A stretch of 39,440 nucleotides of DNA from Lactococcus cremoris subsp. cremoris NBRC 100676 (lineage in GTDB: Bacteria; Bacillota; Bacilli; Lactobacillales; Streptococcaceae). Where the stretch lies: the NCBI RefSeq assembly GCF_001591705.1, contig NZ_BCVK01000015.1:1-39440 (forward strand), given 5' to 3'. A model generated the notes under the pieces. The model was given only the letters and a program-made list of their open reading frames with translations. It had not been told where the DNA came from and made no database searches. The translations under genes and the position numbers were made by a program. Below are positions 27,876 through 36,281 of this stretch, piece after piece (the first letter of the stretch is position 1; each line of letters begins with the position of its first letter).

Positions 27876-28256
27876 ATGAGCAATCGTAAACTCGGACGTA
27901 CATCTTCACAACGTAAAGCTATGCTTCGTGATTTGACTACAGATTTGATCATCAACGAAACTATCGTTACAACTGAAGCTCGCGCTAAAGAAGTTCGTCG
28001 TACAGTAGAAAAAATGATTACGCTTGGTAAAAAAGGTGACCTTTCAGCTCGTCGTGCAGCAGCTGCTTACGTACGTAATGAAATCGCAATTAAAGATTTC
28101 AACGAAGAAACTGAAACTTTCCCAACTGCCCTTCAAAAATTATTCAACGACCTTGCTAAACGCTACGAAGGACGTAACGGTGGTTACACTCGTATCCTTA
28201 AAGTTGAACCACGTCGTGGTGATGCTGCGCCTATGGCAATCATTGAATTGGTTTAA
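27876..28256 (+). CDS. rplQ: 50S ribosomal protein L17
   Basis: 126 residues, tunnel-exit protein. [18 protein letters not shown] start and [20 protein letters not shown] end are typical. Last gene of the alpha unit. The stop is followed by an AT-only 8-bp hairpin (28257-28282) without a T run, so readthrough toward the tRNA gene is possible. Confidence 0.97.
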   Translation: MSNRKLGRTSSQRKAMLRDLTTDLIINETIVTTEARAKEVRRTVEKMITLGKKGDLSARRAAAAYVRNEIAIKDFNEETETFPTALQKLFNDLAKRYEGRNGGYTRILKVEPRRGDAAPMAIIELV

Positions 28257-28285
28257 TTTTATTAAATCTTGAAGTAATAAAATAC

Positions 28286-28429
28286 TAAATTGAGTGTTAT
28301 GATGTTGGCGGGGGTTTCTGTGGGTGCATGTGTTGAGTTGTGATTGACTCTCTTTCGCATCAGCCTTGCTTATAGTCTAGCTCTGTCTGATTAGATTAAA
28401 TTTCTAATCTGGTCAGACCACTCAATTTA
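28286..28429. ncRNA. Candidate structured RNA (or small mobile repeat) between rplQ and tRNA-Thr
   Basis: A 144-base segment closed by a perfect 11-bp helix, TAAATTGAGTG (28286-28296) and CACTCAATTTA (28419-28429). Inside, GTCTGA (about 28385-28390) pairs with TCAGAC, enclosing AGATT/AATCT. The interior has a G-rich stretch (GGCGGGGG) unusual for this AT-rich genome and no coding frame. It lacks the conserved cores of SRP RNA, tmRNA or RNase P RNA. It could be a regulatory RNA, a tRNA leader, or a MITE-like element with terminal repeats. Confidence 0.35.
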
Positions 28430-28438
28430 TTTATTTTA

Positions 28439-28511
28439 GCCGTTGTAGCTCAGTCGGTAGAGCAGCACCATGGTAAGGTGAAGGTCGACAGTTCGATTCT
28501 GTTCAATGGCA
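28439..28511 (+). tRNA. tRNA-Thr (anticodon GGU)
   Basis: A 73-base cloverleaf: acceptor GCCGTTG/CAATGGC with one G-T pair, D arm GCTC/GAGC, anticodon loop ATGGTAA with GGT at 34-36 (28472-28474), T arm GACAG/CTGTT around TTCGATT, discriminator A. CCA is not encoded. The first anticodon-stem pair is a G27-A43 mismatch. It reads ACC and ACU. A large terminator follows. Confidence 0.95.
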
Positions 28512-28514
28512 TAT

Positions 28515-28580
28515 AAACTTAGACAAATAAAAAAACTCATTTTGGATTAGATGAGTTTTTTTATTTGTCTAAGTTTTTTT
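28515..28580 (+). terminator. Very long perfect hairpin terminator after tRNA-Thr
   Basis: A 26-bp perfect inverted repeat (28515-28540 and 28551-28576) with a 10-base loop (TTTGGATTAG), then further T. The inner half alone, AAAAAACTCAT / ATGAGTTTTTT, is already a complete terminator, so it is nested. Confidence 0.93.
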
Positions 28581-28966
28581 GTAATCAAAAAAGGGCGGTC
28601 AACAAGATTGCCTTTTTCATTTATAAAAAATTTGAGAAATGTTAGGGAATTCACTAAAGAAAATGAACGGAATAGTGTAATGTGTTGTATCCTTGTGATT
28701 ACAATAAAGAAATAAAAGTATAGATAAAGAAAAAATAACATGATTTGTTGACAAAAAATATAATAATGCGTAATATAGATGTATTAGAAAAGTTTGACTA
28801 TTTAATATATGTATCTAAAAAATTTGTAACATCCTCAACTGTAAAATAATAGAAATGCTCAATCTTTTATGAAATAGTATGGAGTGATTGAAAGCTTTAG
28901 TGGTAACCTTTTACCAAGACAAAATGAGAGCAGCAAAATTTAAAAAATTAGAAATTAATATATGTT
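28581..28966. other. 386-base gap upstream of the glycan operon
   Basis: No coding frame is credible on either strand. It holds a weak AAAAAGG/CCTTTTT hairpin (about 28587-28617), a strong promoter (28748-28776) and a leader of about 185 bases with a GGTAA/TTACC mini-hairpin (28912-28925). Base composition is strongly AT-rich. Confidence 0.6.
28748..28776 (+). promoter_or_regulatory. Promoter of the glycan operon
   Basis: TTGACA (28748-28753), 17-bp spacer, TAATAT (28771-28776). It is the only clear promoter before nine closely spaced or overlapping genes. Confidence 0.8.
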
Positions 28967-30157
28967 ATGAATGAATATACATCAAGAGAGTTTGAATTCA
29001 AAAGCATCGTAGACTTGAAAAAGGTTGAAAACTTCATACTCAAGTCACCGCTTTTTGATATTTTGCAGACACCATCATGGAGAAATGTTAAAGATGAATG
29101 GAAGTCAGAATTTTTAGGATTTACGGAAAAAGGGGAGACAGAACTTTTAGCTTCTTGTTTAGTACTGACGCGTTCTTTACCTCTGGGTTTTAAAATGTGC
29201 TATATTCCACGAGGCATTATCATGGATTATTCCGATGATGAGCTTTTAAGCTTTGTTGTTTTGAAGTTGAAAGAATATGGTAAGAAAGAAAAGGCGCTTT
29301 TTATTAAATTTGACCCGCTTATTGAAGAGAATTCGGAGGGAAAGCGACTTATTGAAAAGTTAACTCTATTAGGAGTGGCTTATGGAGGAAGAACAAAAGA
29401 AATTCATGAAACAATTCAATTTCGTTTTGATGCAACAATCTATAAAGACGATTATAGCTATGAGAAACTATCAAAAAAGTTTAATAGTCGATTAAATAAA
29501 GCCAAAAAAGCCTTTCCTGAAATTAAGATTGGTCAAGAAGAATATAGCGAGGATTTTGCTCGCTTAATGACATTAACAGAGACAAGAAAAGTTATAAATT
29601 TAAGAGATAAAGCATATTTTGAAAAAATTCTAGCTGCTTTTCCCAAAAATTCTGCTATTGTTATTGTTTATACAAATGTTAAAGAACTTTTGGATGAAGT
29701 AAAGACCGAAACTTTGAAATTATCAAAAAGAATCAAAGATATAAGTAATGAAAAGAAAAAAGTTCTTTTAGAACATCAACTTCTTGAAAAAAAGGCTGAG
29801 GTGAATGACTTAGAACAAATCATAAAAACTTCGGGAGAAATTGTCCCAAGTGCAGGAAATTTAATAATATATTATGGTGAAAAGTCATACAACTTGTATG
29901 TAGGGATGGATGATGCTTTCAAAAAATATTATGTTTCTTATCTTTCTTGGGATGAAAGTATAAAGTATAGCTTTCTAAAAGGAGCTTTGATGCATGATAT
30001 GGGGGGAGTAGAGGCAGATTCTGGAGGTTTACGCTCTTTTAAAAAAATGTTTAATCCTTCCTTTAAGGAATATGTTGGAGAATTTGATATTCCTACAAAT
30101 AGACTTCTTTATCCTCTAATCAAACGACTCTATAAAATGCGAAAGGATAAAAAGTAG
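28967..30157 (+). CDS. FemABX-type aminoacyltransferase (peptidoglycan bridge family)
   Basis: A 396-residue cytoplasmic protein of the FemABX/MurMN group, which use aminoacyl-tRNA to add amino acids to lipid II or related acceptors. Seen: ILQTPSWRNVKDEW at the N-terminus, the YIPRGIIMDYSD strand, a tandem GNAT fold, and an inserted coiled-coil arm (about residues 245-285, rich in K, E and L) like the tRNA-binding-like arm of FemA. The C-terminal SYLSWDESIKYSFLKGALMHDMGGVEADSGGL region matches the family. No good ribosome site precedes the ATG. Position at the head of a glycan operon suggests it may decorate the glycan or anchor; that is inference. Confidence 0.8.
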   Translation: MNEYTSREFEFKSIVDLKKVENFILKSPLFDILQTPSWRNVKDEWKSEFLGFTEKGETELLASCLVLTRSLPLGFKMCYIPRGIIMDYSDDELLSFVVLKLKEYGKKEKALFIKFDPLIEENSEGKRLIEKLTLLGVAYGGRTKEIHETIQFRFDATIYKDDYSYEKLSKKFNSRLNKAKKAFPEIKIGQEEYSEDFARLMTLTETRKVINLRDKAYFEKILAAFPKNSAIVIVYTNVKELLDEVKTETLKLSKRIKDISNEKKKVLLEHQLLEKKAEVNDLEQIIKTSGEIVPSAGNLIIYYGEKSYNLYVGMDDAFKKYYVSYLSWDESIKYSFLKGALMHDMGGVEADSGGLRSFKKMFNPSFKEYVGEFDIPTNRLLYPLIKRLYKMRKDKK

Positions 30158-30163
30158 AGAATT

Positions 30164-31144
30164 ATGCCTAAAATAAGCATTATTGTTCCAGTTTATAATA
30201 GCGCCCTCTTTTTAGAAAGATGTTTAGATTCGATTATTAATCAGACTTTTCAGGATTTCGAATTAATTCTAATAGAAGATGGCTCTGATGATAAATCTCC
30301 TCAAATCTGTAAACACTACCAACAGAAAGATCGTCGTATCCAACTATTTTATGAGCAACATAGTGGACAGAGTATAGCCAGAAATCTGGGTCTAACTAAA
30401 TCTCAGGGAAAATATATTTATTTTATAGATAGTGATGATTATGTTACTTCTGATTATTTGGAACGGCTTTATGAAGTGATAGCGCAAGAAAAAGTTGACC
30501 TAGTAAGTTGTCAGATGAGAGGGGAGAGCTACTTAAAAAGTTTGACACCAAAAGAGAGGGGAAAGCTCACCTATTTCCAAACAAATGATGGTTTAATGGC
30601 TGCCTATCTTCAAGAAAGTCCGTTTAGTTTTGGACCGGTTACAAAACTTTATCATCGAGCATTGCTAGAAGGGATATATTTTTCTGAGCATAAAATATAT
30701 GAGGATTACTATTTCAATTACCAGTATTTTTCAAAGATAAGCTCGGCAGTTGCAATTGATTTTGTAGGTTATTTTTACATTCAAAATCAAGAGAGTACTG
30801 TAAGAAAATCCTTTGATTTAAGACAACTTGACAATATTACCGAACAACATAAAGTAATCAAAGAAGTTAAAGAAAAATATCCAGAATACTTACCCATTGC
30901 TGCTTATAATTTAGCTTGGGGTTACTATTGGATTATCATAAAATGTCTGGCTTTGCTTAAAGAGAATAAAGCAAAATCTAAAGAGTATTTAAAGCTTATC
31001 AGAAACTATCTCACTGAAGATCAAGAAATTTTGCAAAGAGCTCTTGCTCTTAAAACTAAAAGAGAAAAGTGGACGATTAAAATGGTTAAATCTTGTCCGA
31101 ATATTATCTGGTGGGCTTATAATATAAGATTCTATTTCAAATGA
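30164..31144 (+). CDS. GT2-family glycosyltransferase
   Basis: A 326-residue inverting transferase of the GT-A fold, acting at the cytoplasmic side of the membrane. KISIIVPVYNSALFLERCLDS, EDGSDDKS and the metal-binding FIDSDDYV are the family landmarks (about residues 3-95). The C-terminal EDYYFNYQYFSKISSAVAI and YFYIQNQES segments closely parallel those of the last GT2 in the operon, marking the two as paralogs. Donor sugar and linkage cannot be read. Intact, 6 bases after the FemABX gene. Confidence 0.92.
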   Translation: MPKISIIVPVYNSALFLERCLDSIINQTFQDFELILIEDGSDDKSPQICKHYQQKDRRIQLFYEQHSGQSIARNLGLTKSQGKYIYFIDSDDYVTSDYLERLYEVIAQEKVDLVSCQMRGESYLKSLTPKERGKLTYFQTNDGLMAAYLQESPFSFGPVTKLYHRALLEGIYFSEHKIYEDYYFNYQYFSKISSAVAIDFVGYFYIQNQESTVRKSFDLRQLDNITEQHKVIKEVKEKYPEYLPIAAYNLAWGYYWIIIKCLALLKENKAKSKEYLKLIRNYLTEDQEILQRALALKTKREKWTIKMVKSCPNIIWWAYNIRFYFK

Positions 31145-31162
31145 AGGGCACCTAGAATAATA

Positions 31163-32122
31163 ATGAAAAATATAAAAGTTTCGGTCATTGTGCCGATATA
31201 TAATTCAGAAAAACATATTCGTACTTGTCTAGAGTCTTTAATCAAGCAAACTTTAAAACCCATTGAAATTATTCTGGTTAATGATGGTTCGACTGATCGT
31301 AGTATTGACCATATCTTTGATTTGATTGAAAAATATAATTTTATTCGACTTATTGAGATTGAAAATAGTGGGGCAGCTGAAGCTAGAAATAAAGGACTTG
31401 CTCTTGCGCGTGGTAATTATATTAGTTTTGTAGACAGTGATGATTTTGTGCATTCTACTTTTTTAGAAAAACTTTATCAAGAAGCTGAAAATAAAAAACT
31501 TGATATCATTTGTGGAAGTTTCGAAGCAACTTACAAAAATAAAGTTTCCAAGAAAATGGAAAGAAATAACGAACTTTTGAGGGCTGGAGTCCAAGAAGGA
31601 ATAGTACTTTTTAAGAAACAAATTCAACTAAGAAATTATATTCCAATGATTTGGGCCTATATGTATCGGCGAGAATTCTTAACAAAAAATAGTCTTTGGC
31701 TTTCCCCAAAAACGATTCATGAAGATGAGAAATTCACCCCTCGGGTTTGGAACCTTGCCAAACGAGCAAAAATTATCGAGACTTTCGAGTACATTTATCA
31801 AAGAGAGCATGAGGATTCTATTATTGAGAGTAGAGATGAAAGCTCCGTCCTAGACTTGGAAAATATATTAATTTCTTAGTTGAAATATGAAGAAAATTTA
31901 TCAGGAAAAAGCAAAGAATCTTTTGATTATGCTCTGTTATACGTACTAGATCATTATGTTTACTATGGCCGGATGACAAAAACTCTTAATAAATTGCTGA
32001 TAAAAGGCATTTATTCTAGATTAAGGCGAGCAAAAATACTAACCTTCAAACAAAAGATAAAATATTTTCTAATAATAAAAAGCACTTGGCTTTATTTTTT
32101 AGTTCAAAATTATCAAGAATGA
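31163..32122 (+). pseudogene. GT2-family glycosyltransferase, interrupted by an in-frame amber stop
   Basis: A reading frame of 320 codons (319 residue positions) is broken only by TAG at 31877-31879 (codon 239). Before it: KVSVIVPIYNSEKHIRTCLES, NDGSTDRS and SFVDSDDFV, a complete GT2 catalytic domain. After it, the same frame continues with KYEENLSGKSKESFDYALLY and a basic hydrophobic tail, to a TGA at 32120. The rejoined length matches its neighbours (326 and 337 residues). TAG could arise from TTG by one change. The 238-residue truncated product would keep the catalytic motifs, so some activity cannot be excluded. Confidence 0.85.
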
Positions 32123-32130
32123 GAAGTGAA

Positions 32131-33120
32131 ATGAAAAAAATAATAGTTGATATGGATGGTCGTTTAGGCAATCAAATGTTTCAATACGCTTATGCCTTGA
32201 AACTAAAAAAAGAAATTCCAAAGAGTGAAATTATTATTAATTTCTATAGAATTTCGCTTTATGGAGATTTAGCACCAAATGAGCAAGGGTGGATGAATAA
32301 TCTTCAATACTTTCATGCAGATTATCAACTGGATCAGCAAAAATTATCAAATTTTTTAATTCAGTATTTATCAAAAAGACAGTATTTCTGGCTAAGAGTA
32401 ACAAATCGCCTCTTACATCATTTATCATCCTTCAAAAGGCACTCATACTTTCCTTTTGATAAATTGCCTAACTTTCTGAAATATTATAGTCGCTTTCTGT
32501 ATCGAAAGGGTTTGTTAATTTATCCTAGTAAGATAAAAGACTTAAACTATGAGCCTCAAAATAAAACAATCTTACTTCATTCATATTTTGAAGATGCTGG
32601 TTTTTTTGAAGGAATGCAGACTGAGCTACAAGCAACCTTTTCTCCAAGAGAGGGATTACTTGAGCAAAATAAAGAGTTTTATAGAAAAATTCAAGAAAGC
32701 CAGTCGATTTGTATTACAATCCGCCGAGGAGATTATCTCTCAACTGAAAATCGTCAGTCCTTTTTTCAATGTGATGAATCTTACTTCATCAAAGGAATTG
32801 AAATACTTAAGTCAAAAATCGTCAATCCAGTTTTTTTCTTTTTTAGTGATGACTTAGAGTACGCAAAACAGTTTGCAGAGGATGTGATGACAGAAGAGGA
32901 TAATTTTATGGTCGAAAAAGAGGGAAACCCTGTTTGGGAGAAATTAAGATTAATGAGCGCCTGTAAGCATTATATCATTGCAAATTCCACTTTTTCATGG
33001 TGGTGCCAATTTCTATCAGCTAATCCACAAAAAATCGTTGTAGGCCCCAAAAATTGGTACCCTAAAGATTCTATTAATAAAAATAATGCCCTAGTACAAA
33101 GTGATTGGATACAATTATGA
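32131..33120 (+). CDS. GT11-family (alpha-1,2-fucosyltransferase-like) glycosyltransferase
   Basis: 330 residues. The GDP-sugar-binding GT-B protein family GT11 is indicated by DMDGRLGNQMFQYAYALKL at the N-terminus, the ICITIRRGDYLS motif (family RRGDY), FFSDDLEYAKQF and the NSTFSWWCQFLSANPQKIVVGPKNWYP end. Known members transfer fucose from GDP-fucose in alpha-1,2 linkage; a GDP-heptose donor is conceivable here, given the neighbours, but is speculation. The frame is open to 32086 inside the preceding gene; the ATG at 32131 fits the family start and a GAGAAG site. It overlaps the flippase gene by ATGA. Confidence 0.88.
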   Translation: MKKIIVDMDGRLGNQMFQYAYALKLKKEIPKSEIIINFYRISLYGDLAPNEQGWMNNLQYFHADYQLDQQKLSNFLIQYLSKRQYFWLRVTNRLLHHLSSFKRHSYFPFDKLPNFLKYYSRFLYRKGLLIYPSKIKDLNYEPQNKTILLHSYFEDAGFFEGMQTELQATFSPREGLLEQNKEFYRKIQESQSICITIRRGDYLSTENRQSFFQCDESYFIKGIEILKSKIVNPVFFFFSDDLEYAKQFAEDVMTEEDNFMVEKEGNPVWEKLRLMSACKHYIIANSTFSWWCQFLSANPQKIVVGPKNWYPKDSINKNNALVQSDWIQL

Positions 33121-34641
33121 GAATTCAAAATTCCTTACGTAATATGATAACAGCAGTGATGCAGATTGTTGTTACAATCATTCTAAGATTTATAGCTCAA
33201 TCCTATTTCATACATATTCTAGGTTTGAAATATCAAGGACTTAATGGACTTTTTTCAAGTATTATTGGCATGCTTGGGATTGCTGAGCTTGGGCTGGGGA
33301 CAGCTATCTTATTTAACATGTATGAGTATATTGCTAAACGAGATATTGAAACGATAAAATCATTATTAAAATTTTATCAGCGCTGTTATCAAGCTATTGC
33401 CGGATTTGTCATTGTTTTTGGTCTTGCTCTTATGCCCTTTTTACATGTTTTTGTTAATATGTCTTCGATTAATGAAAATGTATATGTAATTTATTTACTT
33501 TTTTTAGCTGATTCAGCTTTTTCCTATTTATTAATTTATAAACAATCAATACTGATTGCTCACCAAAAAAAACATCTGATTAATCTGGCAGATTTAGCGT
33601 ATACGATTATCTATAATTTAGGGCAGATTGCTTTGTTAATTCTAACCCATAATTATATTCTTATTTTGTTGCTTGTTCTTTTTCTTCGTTTAGCTGAAAA
33701 TATTATGATTAGTCGAGTTGCGGACCGACGTTATCCATATATTAAAGATAAAAAGGTTCAATTGTTGGATAAAAAAATTGCTCGAAGATTAATAAAACAA
33801 ATGAAAGGACAAGCTTTTCACGTCATCGGAGGATTTGTTGTTTTTGGAACAGATAATATGATAATCAGCTCCTTCTTAGGACTTACTGTTATGGGGCTCT
33901 ATAGTAACTATTTACTGATAACGAATACGCTCAACAGTTTTTTTACTTCAAGTTGTAGGAAGTGTAACTCCGAGTGTGGGGGATTTATTAACGGAAAAAA
34001 ATGGTAAAGAAAATTTTAAAGTTCATCAGCATTTAACCTTTATCTGTTTTTGGCTCTACTCATTTTCAGCAATTGGGATTTATATTGTAACGCAGCCTTT
34101 TATTGAGTTATGGTTGGGGAAAAATTATCTCTTATCTGGTGGTGTTCTGTTGGTTGTTGCACTTAACTTTTATGTTCAGGGAATGAGAAGTCCAATGACA
34201 GTCTTTCAGCAAGCGGCTGGTATTTTTTATGAGAATAGGTTCGTCCCAGTAGCTGAAGCGATAACAAATTTGATAGCTTCGATTGTATTGATTAAATACT
34301 TAGGGCTTGCGGGTGTTTTACTGGGAACAATTATATGTACGATGATACTTTATGGTTACAGTTTTCCAAAATATACTTTTGTTCCGATATTCAAAAAGAA
34401 AGTTTCTGTTTATGTAATTGAGCAACTCAGCTATCTTTTTATCTTTGTTTTACTCTTTATATCCACAGTAGTCGTATCGCATTTTTTAGACGTAAGCAAT
34501 GTCTGGGGAAATTTTATACTTAAAATTGTAATTTGTCTCATTATACCCAATGCTTTACTTATCTTACTTTTTAGAAAAAGTAGAGAATTTAGATATTTTA
34601 GAAGCTTGGTCAATGGTTTATTTTCAAAAAATAATAGTTAG
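33117..34641 (+). pseudogene. Wzx-like polysaccharide flippase, frameshifted
   Basis: Two adjacent frames together encode a polytopic protein of about 507 residues of the MOP superfamily, which flips lipid-linked oligosaccharides to the outer face. The first (33117 to about 33944) gives RIQNSLRNMITAVMQIVVTIILR through GLYSNYLLITNTLNSF; the second resumes as QVVGSVTPSVGDLLTEKNGKENF and runs to 34641. One extra base between 33933 and 33952, most simply in the T7 run at 33938-33944, accounts for the break; dropping one T gives NSFLLQVVGSVT. The first frame ends at 34007 after 18 out-of-frame residues. About 12-14 helices would exist in the intact protein. Confidence 0.85.
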
Positions 34642-34670
34642 AAATATAAATATTAAGGAGAAATATTTAA

Positions 34671-35644
34671 ATGATTATTGTACGAGCCCCCTTTAGGGTA
34701 TCTTTCGCAGGAGGCGGAAGTGATATTGCAAGTTTTTACGAGAAAATGGAGGTTGTGTCCTTTCAACAACAATAGATAAATATATTTATTTATCCGTTCA
34801 TCCATCTTTCAATGCTAATGAAACAATATTACGTTATAAAAAAAGTGAAGTGGTTCAAGAAATTTCAGAAATCGGTCATGATATTGTAAGAGCTTGTCTC
34901 CAAAAGAAAAATATAAAAAATATCGAAATTCATTCAGATGCAGACATTCCAGCAGGAACAGGGCTGGGTTCTTCAAGTACATTTACAACGGCTTTATTAA
35001 CGGCTTTGAATAGCTACAAGGGACAGAAAACAGATAAGGAACAACTTGCTCAAGAAGCTTGTGAAATTGAAATAGAGGATTTAGGAAACCCAATTGGGAA
35101 ACAGGACCAATACGCTGCAAGCTACGGTAATCTTAACTTTTATCGATTTCAAAAAGATGGTTCTGTTAGTGTTGAAGCAGTTAAGATGAGTTCAGCTGAT
35201 AAAGAGAAAATGGCAAATAACTTATTGATGTTCTATATTGGAGGGGTTCATGATGCTCCACAGATTTTGTCAGAGCAGTCTAAAAATATTCAGGAGGTAA
35301 GTAAAGAAAAGAACTTGATTAAAATGTGCGAGCTTGCTGAAAAATTAAAAGTTGAGCTTGAAAGTGGGAATATTGATGCTCTTGGAGAAATTTTACATGA
35401 AAATTGGCTTTTAAAAAGAACTTTGGCAAGAGGAATTTCCAATCCTAGAATTGATGAATATTATCAATTGGCTTTGGAAGCAGGTGCGCTAGGTGGTAAA
35501 TTGCTGGGCGCAGGTGGAGCAGGATTTTTATTATTTTATGCCACTAAAGACTCGAAAGAAAAAATTAGGAAAGCTTTGAAGCTCCCTGAAATTAAATTTT
35601 CTTACGATACCGAAGGAACTAAAGTCATTTATGAGGAAAAATAA
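34671..35644 (+). pseudogene. hddA: D-glycero-D-manno-heptose 7-phosphate kinase (HddA-like), frameshifted
   Basis: GHMP-family kinase that phosphorylates heptose 7-phosphate at C1. The ATG at 34671, with AAGGAG upstream, starts IIVRAPFRVSFAGGGSDIASFYEK; the frame then reaches TAG at 34773 after 34 codons. Adding one base to the A run at 34743-34746 restores NGGCVLSTTIDKYIYLSVHP, which continues in the downstream frame to 35644 (324 residues in total). The ATP loop IPAGTGLGSSSTFTTALL and the C-terminal LGGKLLGAGGAGFLLFY motif are intact. So a single-base deletion disables the gene. An internal start at 34850 would lack the substrate-binding N-terminus. Confidence 0.85.
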
Positions 35645-35705
35645 AAGCCATATATTTCTACTAATAAAATGATTATCAGCTATGCATAGCAAAAGGAGAA
35701 ATTAA

Positions 35706-36281
35706 ATGAATTATACAGAAGAAATCACAAACTATTACGCACGTCTTGAAAAAACAATAGAATCACTTGATAAAGAAGCACTAAATCAAGTCATGAATCT
35801 TTTGCAAGAAGCTTATGAAAATGAAGTAAGAATTTATGTTTGTGGAAATGGTGGCTCTGGAAGCACTGCTTCACATATCATGAATGATTTTAACAAAGGA
35901 CTTTCTTATGACCAAGACAAAAAATGGCACCTTGTTTGTTTGAATGATAACGTGGCAACTTTGATGGCTATTTCCAATGATGATAGTTATGACAAGGTAT
36001 TTTCAAAACAACTTGAGGGAAATATCACAAAAGACGACATTCTTCTTGCGATTTCTGGAAGCGGAAATTCAAAAAATATAATTGAGGCGGTTAAAGAGGC
36101 TCAAAAAGTGGGAGCTAAAGTCGTTGGAATGACAGGTTATGATGGAGGAAAACTTTATCAAATGAGCGATTTTAATATGCATGTACCTATCAATGATATG
36201 CAAATCGCTGAGGATATTCACCTTACTTTTAATCATATGATGATGTCTGTCTTTTATAAAAAGGTTGCGAATGAAAAATGA
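35706..36281 (+). CDS. gmhA: Phosphoheptose isomerase (GmhA)
   Basis: A 191-residue cytoplasmic SIS-domain enzyme converting sedoheptulose 7-phosphate to D-glycero-D-manno-heptose 7-phosphate, the first step to activated heptose. IYVCGNGGSGSTASHIMNDF, LAISGSGNSKNI and the terminal AEDIHLTFNHMMM helix, with zinc/active-site histidines and glutamate, mark the family. Intact, AAGGAG ribosome site, and ATGA overlap with gmhB. The only undamaged heptose-pathway gene here. Confidence 0.93.
   Translation: MNYTEEITNYYARLEKTIESLDKEALNQVMNLLQEAYENEVRIYVCGNGGSGSTASHIMNDFNKGLSYDQDKKWHLVCLNDNVATLMAISNDDSYDKVFSKQLEGNITKDDILLAISGSGNSKNIIEAVKEAQKVGAKVVGMTGYDGGKLYQMSDFNMHVPINDMQIAEDIHLTFNHMMMSVFYKKVANEK

Noticed and set aside
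28286-28429. SRP RNA, tmRNA or RNase P RNA
   Set aside because: None of the conserved core motifs, such as the GGAAG tetraloop region of SRP RNA, is present.
28547-28741. Minus-strand ORF of 64 codons beside the long terminator
   Set aside because: It begins in AT-rich leader DNA, overlaps the terminator and has no ribosome site or family likeness; low-complexity hydrophobic residues reflect base composition.
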